Shown here: one piece after another, positions 18,638 to 29,235 of the stretch | Layout of the letters: the number at the start of each line of letters is the position of its first letter | Position numbering within the stretch: position 1 is the stretch's first letter | DNA from: Opitutia bacterium | Lineage (GTDB): Bacteria; Verrucomicrobiota; Verrucomicrobiia; Opitutales; Seribacteraceae | Assembly: GCA_002726435.1 (NCBI GenBank) | Contig: PBSV01000057.1 | Coordinates: 1-37,736 of the forward strand | Direction of reading: 5' to 3' | Length of the DNA: 37,736 nucleotides | Translations under genes and position numbers: made by a program | Notes under the pieces: model-generated | Told to the model about the DNA's origin: nothing | Database searches by the model: none | Seen by the model: only the letters and a program-made list of their open reading frames with translations

Positions 18638-21364
18638 TTAAGACTGGAGGGAACTAAGGATTTCGTTGGCGTCTTTCAGTTTTGCTTGATTTTCAATTAA
18701 CTGAGACCTAGCACCGTCCACTACTTCAGGCGGAGCTTGGGCGGTGAATTTTTCATTGCTTAATTTCAACTCGATTGAAGAAATTATTTGATTCAAGTTT
18801 TCAATTTCCTTAGTCACTCGGCTTCTCTCCTTCTCCAAGTCAATTCCACTGGTAAGATCGAGGTAGAATGAACCAAAAGGAGTGACGGTGGCAGGAAGGC
18901 CGGTCGGTGCAGTATCTACTCTTTTCAAGGAACTGGCCCCGACGGCATTGAGAATCGAGGACATTGATTTTTCTAGAACCGTGGTGGGTTCATCTTCGGA
19001 CACAAAGAAAAATTCAAGGTCTTTATTACTCGACAAGTGACGCTCGGCTTTGAGGGCGCGTAGTTGGGTTACAAGTTCCCGGATATTTTCCATTTCACGA
19101 AGTGCTACGGGATCCAGTGAGACTCCATTGTTGGCAAGGACTGACAAAAGTTCTTTTCCTGAGCTTGCTTGCACGGTTTGAATCGAAGAATTCCAGCCGA
19201 ACTTTAAAAGAGTCCACAATTCTTCAGTAATGAATGGAGTGAACGGATGAAGGAGCAAAAGAATTTGCCTGAGGCAAGTGTCTTGTACTGCGAGGCAGGA
19301 AATTTTGGATTCTTCCTGTTGCATTCGATCTTTTGAATTTTCGATATACCAGTCACAAAAGTCGGTCCAGAAAAATCGATAAATGGATTGGAGGACAGCG
19401 TTGAAATCGTATTCTAAATAGAATTTTTCAATTTCATCTAAAGTTGAAACTAGTCGAAGTAATATTGCTTGATCGAAGTCATTGAAATACGAGGGATTTA
19501 TTCTTTTCAATATTGCATTGTGGTCGTCATTTTCAGTCACTGGTCCGGACAGGGTACGAAATCGGCAGACATTCCACAATTTGTTACAGAAGTTTCTTCC
19601 CTGTTCGATTCGCTCTTCTGAAAAACGAATGTCTTGGCCTTTGGGTGCTATGCTCATGATTCCATGTCTTAGTCCATCGGCACCGTATTTATCGATCAAG
19701 TCGAGGGGATCGGGAGAATTCCCCAAAGACTTGGACATTTTTCTGCCCTCAGCGTCCCGGATAATGCCGGTAAAATAGACATGCTTAAATGGAATTCTAA
19801 CGGGAATTTCTTCTTTGGGTATGGAATGTTCGATTTTGTAAGAGCGTCCGTTGAATTCCAAGCCTGCCATGATCATACGGGCAACCCAAAAGAAAATGAT
19901 ATCGGGACCGGTCACAAGGGCAGAAGTTGGGTAAAAGTAATCGAATCCTTTTTTCTCCATTTCTTTTTCATCAGGCCAGCCAAGTGTCGCCAGCGGCCAG
20001 AGCCAAGAAGATGCCCAAGTATCGAGTACATCTTCGTCCTGTTCCCAGTTTTCGGGGTCAGAGGGACCGGTAGCAGAAACATGCCAGTTACTTGGATCAG
20101 ACTTTATTTTTCCCTTCCGATACCAGACCGGAATTCGGTGTCCCCACCAAAGCTGACGGCTGATGCACCAATCCTTAATGTTATCCATCCAGTGCAAGTA
20201 TGTTTTTTCCCACCTCTGTGGGTAAAACTTGATCGCCCCGCTCTTAACTGCGTCCTTAGCTTCCTCGACACGGGGATATTTTAGGAACCATTGTTCCGAG
20301 AGTCTTGGTTCGATTGGAACATCTGATCTTTCAGAAAACCCAATGTTGTTTTGATATTCCTTTTCTTCGAGTAAGTAACCCTCTTCTTTGAGCATTACTG
20401 AAATTGTTTTGCGGGCGGAAAATCTTTCAATTCCACTGAAATCTGGACCAGCTGCATCATTGAGAGTACCGTCCGGACCTAAAATTTCGAGCATTGGAAG
20501 CTTATGCCTCTGTGCGATTTCAAAATCCAGTTTGTCATGTGCCGGAGTAATTTTGAGAACTCCGGTTCCAAATTCCTTGTCTACCGCTTCGTCTGCAATA
20601 ATGGGGAGTGCGAGCGGATTAATGGGTCGCATCACATGTTTCCCCTGCAAATTCAACCATCGTGGATCATCTGGATGAATCGCAAGGGCAACATCTCCTA
20701 CGATTGTCTCAGGACGGGTGGTGCAAACCTCAAGGAAAGCACCGGGAGTTTCCACAATGTCGTACTTAATTTTATATAAAATGCTATTTTGAGGCTTCAT
20801 CACTACTTCCTCATCAGAAAGTGCGGTCTGACTGGCAGGGCACCAATTCACCATTCTCTGGCCTTTGTAGATGTAGCCTTTCTTGAAAAGTTTAACGAAG
20901 GCTGCATGGACGGAATTGGAATATTCTTCATCCAAAGTATGTACATTTCGATCCCAGTCACAGGAACACCCCAGTTTCTTCAACTGGTTTAAAATGATTC
21001 CACCATGCTTGTCCCGCCACATCGCGGCATGATCCAAAAAGTTTTCCCGTCCCATTTCCTCACGAGTTCGGCCATCATTTTTCAGGGACTGTTCAACTTT
21101 CGTCTGGGTTGCGATTCCAGCATGGTCGGTGCCTGGCAGCCAAAGAACTGAATGTCCAGCCTGCCTTGCTCTTCTTGCCAGTATGTCTTGAATCGTATTG
21201 TTTAATACATGGCCCATTGTCAAAACACCGGTGACATTTGGGGGTGGAATTACAATCGAGTACGGTTTTTTTTCGGGATCATGTTTGCCCGCGAAACATC
21301 CATCATTGAGCCACTTTGTGTAAAGTCGTTCTTCTACATTTTGGGGTAAATATGCTTTTTCCAT
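18638..21364 (-). CDS. valS: Valyl-tRNA synthetase
   Basis: PPPNVTGVLTMGH (HIGH), GTDHAGIATQ, RKMSKSLGNSPDP (KMSKS), C-terminal coiled coil. Confidence 0.97.
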   Translation of the reverse strand: MEKAYLPQNVEERLYTKWLNDGCFAGKHDPEKKPYSIVIPPPNVTGVLTMGHVLNNTIQDILARRARQAGHSVLWLPGTDHAGIATQTKVEQSLKNDGRTREEMGRENFLDHAAMWRDKHGGIILNQLKKLGCSCDWDRNVHTLDEEYSNSVHAAFVKLFKKGYIYKGQRMVNWCPASQTALSDEEVVMKPQNSILYKIKYDIVETPGAFLEVCTTRPETIVGDVALAIHPDDPRWLNLQGKHVMRPINPLALPIIADEAVDKEFGTGVLKITPAHDKLDFEIAQRHKLPMLEILGPDGTLNDAAGPDFSGIERFSARKTISVMLKEEGYLLEEKEYQNNIGFSERSDVPIEPRLSEQWFLKYPRVEEAKDAVKSGAIKFYPQRWEKTYLHWMDNIKDWCISRQLWWGHRIPVWYRKGKIKSDPSNWHVSATGPSDPENWEQDEDVLDTWASSWLWPLATLGWPDEKEMEKKGFDYFYPTSALVTGPDIIFFWVARMIMAGLEFNGRSYKIEHSIPKEEIPVRIPFKHVYFTGIIRDAEGRKMSKSLGNSPDPLDLIDKYGADGLRHGIMSIAPKGQDIRFSEERIEQGRNFCNKLWNVCRFRTLSGPVTENDDHNAILKRINPSYFNDFDQAILLRLVSTLDEIEKFYLEYDFNAVLQSIYRFFWTDFCDWYIENSKDRMQQEESKISCLAVQDTCLRQILLLLHPFTPFITEELWTLLKFGWNSSIQTVQASSGKELLSVLANNGVSLDPVALREMENIRELVTQLRALKAERHLSSNKDLEFFFVSEDEPTTVLEKSMSSILNAVGASSLKRVDTAPTGLPATVTPFGSFYLDLTSGIDLEKERSRVTKEIENLNQIISSIELKLSNEKFTAQAPPEVVDGARSQLIENQAKLKDANEILSSLQS

Positions 21365-21391
21365 TTAAGAAATTGACGAGTAAGAGATATA

Positions 21392-22132
21392 CTATCTGCC
21401 AATCTTTCGACTTTTGCGAGCAAAAGCAGGAGAATATCCCTTTTGAAAAAATTTGACCTCTCTTTTTTTGAAGAATGGAGTCAGTAAGAGGCCACCGGCA
21501 AATCCGCCAAGATGTGCGGCAATCGCAACTCCACTTGCTTGTCTCATTGATTCTGGTAAGGCGATGATTTGCTCGAAAATCCAAAAACCCAGAATTAAAT
21601 AAGCAGGTAGATATATAGTTCCCACAAATAGAATAAACCAATAGAAAACTCGAATATTTGCACGAGGGTAGAGCAATAAGTAGCACGCGATTATGCCTGA
21701 AATTGCTCCCGATGCCCCTACCATAGGTATTTGGGAGAATGGATCTGAAAAGGATTGGGCAAAAGCTGCCAAAAATCCACAAGTAAGGTAGAAAAATAAA
21801 TACCGGACCTTACCCATGGCATCCTCAACATTGTCTCCATATAAGTATAGAAAAAGTAAATTCCCGAAAAGGTGCAGAATTCCTCCGTGGCTAAACATAG
21901 AGGTTATAACACTTCCCCATTCCCATATTGTATAACCCAGGTCAAATCCGGTAAATTGTTTGAAGAAGCTAGCGGGAATGAAACCAAAGTTTGAAAAGTA
22001 TGCAAGTTGTTCACGCTCTCCCAAGGGAAACTGAAAATAGAAGTAAACCCAGAGGTTGAGACCAATTAAGGTCCAGTTGACGAGGGCGAACTTTTGAGTC
22101 GGGTTGTCATCTCGATAAGGAAGAAAAAACAT
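21392..22132 (-). CDS. Rhomboid-family intramembrane serine protease
   Basis: HGGILHLFGNLLFLYLYGDNVED, MVGASGAISGIIACYLL (catalytic GASG), AAHLGGFAGG; multiple TM segments. Confidence 0.92.
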   Translation of the reverse strand: MFFLPYRDDNPTQKFALVNWTLIGLNLWVYFYFQFPLGEREQLAYFSNFGFIPASFFKQFTGFDLGYTIWEWGSVITSMFSHGGILHLFGNLLFLYLYGDNVEDAMGKVRYLFFYLTCGFLAAFAQSFSDPFSQIPMVGASGAISGIIACYLLLYPRANIRVFYWFILFVGTIYLPAYLILGFWIFEQIIALPESMRQASGVAIAAHLGGFAGGLLLTPFFKKREVKFFQKGYSPAFARKSRKIGR

Positions 22133-22208
22133 CTTTTTTTGCCTTAAGACCTTTACGCCTTGGTTGCAATCGAGATTAGTGTAATGGTTGGTAGAAAATA
22201 TAAATAAG

Positions 22209-22448
22209 ATGGATTTCTCTCATCACAGACTGGCAATTTTCAAAAGTGATTCCGGTATCACACTTTCATTTGGAGAAAGCATTTATCTAATCAGTACCGA
22301 AGATCCATTTTACAATATCGCCCACAAGGCACTGGAACAAAAGGACTATGTTCCATTTTACATCGAAATTGCGAAGCGGGAGGGACTGGGACCTGAATTT
22401 CGGGATAGTTTACTCCAAAAAATAAACGAATTAGGTGATCTGGAATAA
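22209..22448 (+). CDS. Small hypothetical protein
   Basis: Start at MDFSHHRLAIFKSDSG within ORF 22188..22448; intergenic and not antisense to a better ORF. Confidence 0.5.
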   Translation: MDFSHHRLAIFKSDSGITLSFGESIYLISTEDPFYNIAHKALEQKDYVPFYIEIAKREGLGPEFRDSLLQKINELGDLE

Positions 22449-22459
22449 ATTCTTTCAAA

Positions 22460-22858
22460 TTATTCCGAACGGACCAACCTTGGAAATCCATTTGAAAATG
22501 TAGAGTCTGGTTCCGTAGAAATGTAACGGGCACCGGGACCAATCATGCGTGAGTGAATCGATAGTATCTCAAGACCATCTTTGCCTTTTTGGTAGCAAAT
22601 TCGTAGTTTGAAGGGTTTTTCCTCCGGACCCTGAAAAACCACTGAATCCACAGACTGTCCTTTCATTGATGACTTTTCATAATGACCACTCAGGGGATCA
22701 CCCCAGTATCCCCTCAGTTCAACTTTTTCAGAATCAATAAATCGAAGGATCACCTCTTGCTTCTGACCGATTGATCCAACAAATTCTCCTTCCAGTCCGC
22801 TTCCTCCACATCCTGCAAGAAGCAGAAAAAAGAGGTTTGTAGTACAGACTCTATACAT
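22460..22858 (-). CDS. Small putative lipoprotein
   Basis: MYRVCTTNLFFLLLAGCGGSG lipobox (LLAGC); ATG at 22858 overlaps the stop of the FxsA gene. Confidence 0.65.
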   Translation of the reverse strand: MYRVCTTNLFFLLLAGCGGSGLEGEFVGSIGQKQEVILRFIDSEKVELRGYWGDPLSGHYEKSSMKGQSVDSVVFQGPEEKPFKLRICYQKGKDGLEILSIHSRMIGPGARYISTEPDSTFSNGFPRLVRSE

Positions 22859-23279
22859 CAATGACATCATCATCCGGTCTTTTAAAATTCGAAGATTTCG
22901 AGTGTGGAGAAAAAGTAGTGAATGATTTTGAAAAATTATTCTGAATTTTTTTGGCGAGCGACTTTCGAATGCCTGGGACCAACAAGGAAAAACCAAATAA
23001 ATCCGTTAAAATTCCCGGGGTTAAAAGTACAATTCCACCAATCACAATCATCGCCCCTTCCAGCATTTCTAAAGCAGGTGGGCGTCCTGCACGGAGTTCA
23101 TTTTGTATTTTTGATAAAATTGACAACCCTTGCCATCGGGCGAGCGTTGCTCCAACAAAACCTGTAAGAACAATTAAACCAAGGGTTGGCATCAGGCCAA
23201 TTCGGGAGCCCAATTGAACGAGCAAATAAAGTTCTGCAATTGGAACCACGATGAAAAGAAATAGTAAGCGACCAAACAT
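22851..23279 (-). CDS. fxsA: FxsA-family membrane protein
   Basis: MFGRLLFLFIVVPIAELYLLVQLGSRIG..., LARWQG, GAMIVIGGIVLLTPGILTDLFG. Confidence 0.87.
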   Translation of the reverse strand: MFGRLLFLFIVVPIAELYLLVQLGSRIGLMPTLGLIVLTGFVGATLARWQGLSILSKIQNELRAGRPPALEMLEGAMIVIGGIVLLTPGILTDLFGFSLLVPGIRKSLAKKIQNNFSKSFTTFSPHSKSSNFKRPDDDVIDV

Positions 23280-23362
23280 TTAGTAATTAAGATTTTTTTA
23301 TTATGTCCAAATTTTCAAACAATGCAAAATGCAAATAAATGGAAAAGGCCTCTCTTGAATGG

Positions 23363-25513
23363 TTAGATTTCTTTCCTCCAGGAATTCAACTTGGAGTCGA
23401 AGAAATGCCAGGATTGATTTTTCCCCCTCCATCCATATACGGGGGAGACACTCGATAAATAGTACCACGAACTTGTTTCCGAATCCAATAAATAGGGCCA
23501 AGCATGAAAAAGCCATTTCCCTTGAAACCTATTGGCTTTTCGCTGGGTCCATTCTTGCTGCATCTCATTAAAAGAAAGAATTTCCGTTCCTTCGAGATGG
23601 AGGAAATTCCATTTGTTTTCTGTCGAAGAGTAAATCCATGGCCATTCATGATAATGCCAGCCACTGTCTAGAAAAACTTTCTTTTTCAAAGCAAACTCAA
23701 GGGCAGACTCTGCATTTACAATCCCACCGGAAGCAACTTTGTCTTTCAGTCCCTCGATTGGAGTGACCGATTGAAGTAAAATCTCACGCACTTCTCGAAC
23801 GGACAATTCCGGGCGGTTTGCAAGAAGGAGGGCGGCGACTCCGGAAACTACAGGAGCGGCAAAAGAGGTGCCACTTACGAATGCATATTGCTCAGTACCG
23901 TCCTCGAAGGAGGAAACTCCGGAGATTTCCAAATCATCAAGGTAGATTCCATCTGCATTCCGAAAATAATCTGTGAGTAATCGAAAACGAAGTTTTATCT
24001 GCATGTCCTCATACTTGGACAAATCGAATTGATAAATCGACCCGCCACTCATATTGCGACCATAGATTGTCCCGGTTCCATTCCAGCTGAGTCCATTGTC
24101 TGGGGAAACTTCAACCCGTAAGCGGTCATAAGAGGCGAAGAAGAAATTTTGGGCCAAATTATGATAAATCCTTGCACTAAGGGTAGGGGACTTTAATCCA
24201 GTCAAATCAATTACAGGGCTAATGATTGATGACTCTGTGCTGGACTGGTAATTAAGGAGCCCGCCGGTGGAATCATAAGCACTGTCTGTAATCCATAAGT
24301 TTCCTGACTCGTCGGCAAAAGGTTCCCAAGGCAAACCCCTATGATTGGAGCTTCCATTCGTGACCCATCCACTGAGACCAAGTTGAAAATCTTCATAATA
24401 AAATCTTTTTCTCGAAAGATCGGGGGCCAGCATATTTGAGCCGGGTGCGGCCAAATCAACCACTGTTTTTCCATAGTTTGAAAAAGGCGAGAGTTCATTG
24501 TACTGATTGGTAGCAGCAACCGCCAGTACGGTCTCACCTAAGTAAGAAGCCGGGTAAAAAGAATTTTTTTCCAAGTCCAATCCTTTTCCGTCGGAGCCTC
24601 CGTTTCCTGCTGCGCATATCATCAGAAGGTCATAGTTCTTGTCCAAGTTAAAAAGTGCTTCCTGCAAGACATTGGAAACCGGGGAGCCTTTGCCCAAACT
24701 CAAGTTTATGATACGTACCCCTCCAAGCACGGAGTATCCGAGGGCAGAAAGAATCCGGTCGTCGGTGGCTCCTCCACCGTATTCATTAAATACACGCAAT
24801 GGAAGAATGACTGCATGGGGAGCAATTCCGGATATTCCTTTCGCATTGTTGGAATGGGCGGCAATGATTCCCGCTACTTGAGTCCCGTGTCCATTTAGGT
24901 CGGCGGGATCATTGTCATTGCCTATGAAATCCCATCCGTATTTGTCATCGATATAGCCCATTCCATCATCATCAATGCCAAGCACTCCATTCACTTCGGC
25001 TGGCATGTAAGCCAATTTGTCAGTTAATTCAGGATGGTCCGCGGCGATTCCCGTGTCGATTACCGAAACCACGATTCTTTGTTTTCTCGCTTCATACTTC
25101 TGAATGGCTCCGTCCCAATCGATATCTGCCTCTTTACTTCCCCCCTTGTTGTTAATGATTTTTCCAAGATTATTTAAATACCACTGTTCTTTCACCCTCG
25201 GTTCTTCTTGATACACTTCCTGTAGAGCGTGCTTGCGGTTAAAGTCGGCATATTTAACAGTAATTTCTTTTCTCAGTTCTGGAATCAGGAACGAAGCATT
25301 GGAGTCAGGGTGTATCGAATAGAGGACTGCTTCTGTGAGTAGAAAAGTACGCAACTCCACGAGGCCAAATTTTTTTTCCAGTTTATTTTTTTCTTCGGGA
25401 GTTGTTGGATCAAGGAAGCGAATGAAGCACTGATTTTCCATGTGTGCATTGAGCGAGAGAAAAATTAGGAACAAGAATAACTGGAAACAGGAATGAAAAT
25501 TTTTAGGAACCAT
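23363..25513 (-). CDS. Secreted S8 (subtilisin-like) serine protease with inserted jelly-roll-like domain and Trp-rich C-terminus
   Basis: Catalytic VVSVIDTGIAADHPEL (Asp), LNGHGTQVAGIIAA (His), VSGTSFAAPVVSGVAALLLA (Ser); N-terminal hydrophobic leader. Confidence 0.93.
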   Translation of the reverse strand: MVPKNFHSCFQLFLFLIFLSLNAHMENQCFIRFLDPTTPEEKNKLEKKFGLVELRTFLLTEAVLYSIHPDSNASFLIPELRKEITVKYADFNRKHALQEVYQEEPRVKEQWYLNNLGKIINNKGGSKEADIDWDGAIQKYEARKQRIVVSVIDTGIAADHPELTDKLAYMPAEVNGVLGIDDDGMGYIDDKYGWDFIGNDNDPADLNGHGTQVAGIIAAHSNNAKGISGIAPHAVILPLRVFNEYGGGATDDRILSALGYSVLGGVRIINLSLGKGSPVSNVLQEALFNLDKNYDLLMICAAGNGGSDGKGLDLEKNSFYPASYLGETVLAVAATNQYNELSPFSNYGKTVVDLAAPGSNMLAPDLSRKRFYYEDFQLGLSGWVTNGSSNHRGLPWEPFADESGNLWITDSAYDSTGGLLNYQSSTESSIISPVIDLTGLKSPTLSARIYHNLAQNFFFASYDRLRVEVSPDNGLSWNGTGTIYGRNMSGGSIYQFDLSKYEDMQIKLRFRLLTDYFRNADGIYLDDLEISGVSSFEDGTEQYAFVSGTSFAAPVVSGVAALLLANRPELSVREVREILLQSVTPIEGLKDKVASGGIVNAESALEFALKKKVFLDSGWHYHEWPWIYSSTENKWNFLHLEGTEILSFNEMQQEWTQRKANRFQGKWLFHAWPYLLDSETSSWYYLSSVSPVYGWRGKNQSWHFFDSKLNSWRKEI

Positions 25514-25584
25514 TTGGAATTACCGATGGAAGCTAAATTTAATCGCAATTTCGATTAAAGTCCATAGTATGGATGCTTTTAATT

Positions 25585-26331
25585 ATGCACAAATTAGTAT
25601 TACTTCGTCATGGTGAAAGCCAATGGAATTTGGAAAATCGCTTCACTGGATGGCACGATGTCAACCTCACCGCCCAGGGAGAAAGCGAGGGCAGGGAAGC
25701 CGGACGCCTGCTGAAGGAACAAGGATTTAATTTCGATCTTGCTTACACTTCCGTTCTTACCCGCGCAATTCGTACCCTCTGGCTTGCCCTTACCGAAATG
25801 GAACAGGTTTGGATCCCGGTCCACCGGGAGTGGCGATTGAATGAAAGACACTACGGATCTTTGCAGGGATTAAACAAAGCAGAGACTGCCGAGAAGCATG
25901 GTGAGGAACAGGTATTAGTCTGGCGTCGAAGCTACGACATTCCACCTCCGCCAATGTCCAAGGAAGATTCCGGCTATGCCGGGAACGATCGACGCTATGC
26001 AAATATGGATGAATCTAACCTCCCCTTGACGGAATGTCTCAAAGACACGGTTTCTCGATTTTCTCCTCTCTGGGAGGAAACTATTGCCCCACAAATTAAG
26101 GCCGGAAAAAATGTCATCATTGCGGCCCATGGAAACTCCCTTCGTGCACTCATCAAATATTTGGATGGTGTCTCTGAAGAAGACATCATTGGAATGAATG
26201 TACCGACTGGTATGCCCTTGGTTTACGAGCTGGACGAAAACTTAAAACCTTTGAGTCGCCAGTACCTCGGCGATCCGGAAAAAGTTGCCCAAGCAATGGA
26301 AGCGGTCGCCAATCAAGGAAAGGCGAAATAG
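25585..26331 (+). CDS. gpmA: 2,3-bisphosphoglycerate-dependent phosphoglycerate mutase
   Basis: [69 protein letters not shown]. Confidence 0.95.
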   Translation: MHKLVLLRHGESQWNLENRFTGWHDVNLTAQGESEGREAGRLLKEQGFNFDLAYTSVLTRAIRTLWLALTEMEQVWIPVHREWRLNERHYGSLQGLNKAETAEKHGEEQVLVWRRSYDIPPPPMSKEDSGYAGNDRRYANMDESNLPLTECLKDTVSRFSPLWEETIAPQIKAGKNVIIAAHGNSLRALIKYLDGVSEEDIIGMNVPTGMPLVYELDENLKPLSRQYLGDPEKVAQAMEAVANQGKAK

Positions 26332-26392
26332 TTGGTTCTTTTTTCTCCCTCAATTTGCCCTTTCGGTCATTCTGCAAAGTATTTTAGTTATC

Positions 26393-27346
26393 ATGGATAC
26401 CTCTAAAGATCAGTCCAAGCCGCTCAAAAAAGAGTACGACGAATCGTTTACTGTCACTCCTGAGTACCGGGCATCCTTGCCAGATGTCCAAAATTCGGGT
26501 GATGTTGAAAGGGAAGGAGCACATGTCCCGATCCTGCAAGTTGGAATCTCCGGATTCCGTATTCCCCTGCGTTTTGATGGTCCGGATGGTGAAAACCTCA
26601 CAATTGAAACGAAAGTTACTGGAACCGTGAGTTTGGAAGCTGAAAAAAAGGGCATCAATATGTCCCGGATCATCCGAATTTTTTATGAATACAAGGAAGA
26701 GGTTTTTTCACCGGAAATTCTTGGTAAAATTTTGCGTCACTACAAATTGAAACTCGACTCCAGGGAAGCCCGCATCAAGGCGGATTTTTCTTACCCCATG
26801 GTTCAACAAAGTCTAAGAAGCGGGTTGGAGGGATACCAGTACTATGGATGTAGTTTTGAAGGAATGATCGACCGGGCAGACCGGGTTCGTAAAATTATTC
26901 ACTTTGATTTCGTTTATTCTTCGGCTTGTCCCTGTGCGTCTGAACTTTCCGAGCATGCCCGTGAAACTCGAGATCTACTCGCCATACCACACTCGCAAAG
27001 AAGCAAGACAAGGGTTAGTGTGGAAGTTCATCCTGACCGTGAACTCTCCCTTTTGGAATTACGCGACATGTGCATCAATGGACTTAAGACCGAGACTCAA
27101 GTGATGGTCCGCCGGGAAGATGAACAAGCATTTGCGGAGATGAATGGAGCAAAAGTGAAATTTGTGGAGGACGCTGCTCGTTTATTATTTTCTCAATTAA
27201 GCGATGATTCCAGAATTATCGATTTTCGGGTGGTTTGCTCACATTTTGAATCCTTGCATTCTCATGATGCGGTCGCGGTTTTATGCCGAGGTATTGACGG
27301 GGGATTTCGTGCGGAGTACGAAGATTTTTCAAATTTGATTGTGTAA
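26393..27346 (+). CDS. folE2: GTP cyclohydrolase FolE2 (type IB)
   Basis: [64 protein letters not shown]. Start moved to ATG at 26393. Confidence 0.92.
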   Translation: MDTSKDQSKPLKKEYDESFTVTPEYRASLPDVQNSGDVEREGAHVPILQVGISGFRIPLRFDGPDGENLTIETKVTGTVSLEAEKKGINMSRIIRIFYEYKEEVFSPEILGKILRHYKLKLDSREARIKADFSYPMVQQSLRSGLEGYQYYGCSFEGMIDRADRVRKIIHFDFVYSSACPCASELSEHARETRDLLAIPHSQRSKTRVSVEVHPDRELSLLELRDMCINGLKTETQVMVRREDEQAFAEMNGAKVKFVEDAARLLFSQLSDDSRIIDFRVVCSHFESLHSHDAVAVLCRGIDGGFRAEYEDFSNLIV

Positions 27347-27392
27347 ACAACCGGTCTTCGTGAATACCATTGATTCCCAGCGGGTATCCCCA

Positions 27393-28535
27393 ATGGTTGG
27401 AACCGAATGGGAAATCGAACGATCGGTCAAATTCTTAGACTCAGCATCCAAAGAGTTGTCCGATTTAGATGTCCGGGCGGAGTGGAAAAACCCATACTTT
27501 TCAATGGAGTGGTTACGCTCATGGCTGAACCGTCAACCCCCGGGCACGAAACCTGTTTTTATTCTTGCCCGCGGACCCAAGGGAAGAATCGAAGGATTTT
27601 GGCCGTTCGTACAAAGACCGGGGATTTTGGGAACCAAAGGCCTCTGGCCTTTTATTTACGATGAAGCAAATTATTTTCATCCCAATTCGACTCACAATGG
27701 AGCCGGGGCATTAGTGAATGGATTGGCCTCGTTGATTGGAGAATTTCTTTTTTGCTGGATTCCACTGATGCCGGATTCTTTTTGGCACCGGATTCTGCAA
27801 CCGGTTGTGGAAGGGGGGAAGTATCTATCCGTTACCCGGTTGAATCGAAAAACCTCGATGATTCATCCAAAGGCAGATGTTTCTTTTGATGAGTACTGGG
27901 ACGGAAAAATGGGAGCCAAAACTAAAAAGTCCTTTCGCTATGACCAAAGAGGGTTAGCCGAAAAAGGCAAAGTCAGGGTGGAGAGTTACAATTCCTTCGA
28001 GGAAGTCAGGTCGATCATGCCAACGACCTGTATCGTGGAAGTCGAATCCTGGAAATCAGCGGAGGGTGCGGGTCTCTATACAATTCGAGGAAAACGTGGT
28101 TTCTTCTTTGAATTGTTCCCCGAACTTGCCCGATCCAAAAGAGTTCGAATCTCAATTCTCTATGTTGGACAAAAACCTGTTGCCTGGGAAGTTGATTTAC
28201 TCGGGGAAGGAAATCTCTGGCTTCATCACTTGGCCTTTGACCAGAAATGGAAAAAATATTCACCCGGCAAACAATTGCTCAACCACAACTTGAAGAGGGC
28301 ATGGGAGGAAGGTAGAAAAATTGACTTTCTGCCCGTCAGTCTGGACTACAAGGAAAAAATTTCAACCTTGGTTGAACCTGCACCTGAATGTCATTGGTTT
28401 AAAAAATCAATCCGTGGATTTCTTGCCCGCCGTTTAATCCTGTGGAATATGAAAATCCGGAAAAAAATTCGGCAAAGAGCACCCCGTACGAAAGCTTCCG
28501 AACCATTGCTTAAAAGTTATGAATTTGAAAAATGA
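27393..28535 (+). CDS. GNAT-fold acyltransferase (Acetyltransf_6 / BioF2-like)
   Basis: KTKKSFRYDQRGLAEKGKV, ILYVGQKPVAWEVDLLGEGNLWLHHLAFDQKWKKYSPGKQLLNHNLKRAWEEG. Start uncertain (TTG 27339, GTG 27360 or ATG 27393). Confidence 0.75.
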   Translation: MVGTEWEIERSVKFLDSASKELSDLDVRAEWKNPYFSMEWLRSWLNRQPPGTKPVFILARGPKGRIEGFWPFVQRPGILGTKGLWPFIYDEANYFHPNSTHNGAGALVNGLASLIGEFLFCWIPLMPDSFWHRILQPVVEGGKYLSVTRLNRKTSMIHPKADVSFDEYWDGKMGAKTKKSFRYDQRGLAEKGKVRVESYNSFEEVRSIMPTTCIVEVESWKSAEGAGLYTIRGKRGFFFELFPELARSKRVRISILYVGQKPVAWEVDLLGEGNLWLHHLAFDQKWKKYSPGKQLLNHNLKRAWEEGRKIDFLPVSLDYKEKISTLVEPAPECHWFKKSIRGFLARRLILWNMKIRKKIRQRAPRTKASEPLLKSYEFEK

Positions 28536-28584
28536 TTATCCGTTGCGGTTTTTCAATTACCAGGTAAAATAACATTATATTATT

Positions 28585-29235
28585 ATGTCTATTTCTAAAG
28601 ACCTGCAAGCCATGCGTGAACACTATGATCAGGAACCTTTGAGGCGGTCAGATTTAAGTGCATGTCCGTATGAACAATTTTCAACTTGGCTGTCGGATGC
28701 AGTTGAGAAAAAAATCTACGATCCGAATGCCTGTAGTTTGGCAACCGTGGATAAAGAGGGTCACCCTTCCGCCCGGGCAGTTCTGCTTAAGGGAATGGAA
28801 GAGGGTGGATTTTCTTTCTACACCAATTACAACAGTAGAAAAGCAAGCCACTTGGAAAACAATCCAAACGCCAGTATTCATTTTCCCTGGTTTGCTCTGC
28901 AACGACAGGTGGTGGTCATTGGAGTAGTTTCCAAACTTGGTGAACAAGTTGCGGACGACTATTTTCAGTCGAGGCCCTCGCTAAGTAAATTAGGGGCTTG
29001 GGCCTCTCAACAAAGCGAGGAAGTGGATTCGCGTGAATCCCTTGAGAAAGCATTTTTGGAAGCCAAAGAAAAATGGGGGGATGACCCACCCAAGCCCCCT
29101 CACTGGGGAGGTTTTTCCTTGTCTCCGGTTTCAATCGAATTTTGGCAAGGGGGGCCCAATCGATTGCATGATCGTTTTATTTATTCCCGGCACCAGGGAG
29201 GGGAAAAATGGAACATTCAACGACTGAATCCATGA
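28585..29235 (+). CDS. pdxH: Pyridoxamine 5'-phosphate oxidase
   Basis: [74 protein letters not shown]. Confidence 0.96.
   Translation: MSISKDLQAMREHYDQEPLRRSDLSACPYEQFSTWLSDAVEKKIYDPNACSLATVDKEGHPSARAVLLKGMEEGGFSFYTNYNSRKASHLENNPNASIHFPWFALQRQVVVIGVVSKLGEQVADDYFQSRPSLSKLGAWASQQSEEVDSRESLEKAFLEAKEKWGDDPPKPPHWGGFSLSPVSIEFWQGGPNRLHDRFIYSRHQGGEKWNIQRLNP

Noticed and set aside
19482-20992. Plus-strand ORFs antisense to valS
   Set aside because: Antisense shadow ORFs of a strongly supported valyl-tRNA synthetase; no domain or signal peptide pattern.
26285-26392. N-terminal extension of FolE2 overlapping gpmA
   Set aside because: Overlaps the end of gpmA in another frame; the FolE2-like sequence begins at MDTSKDQSK (26393).
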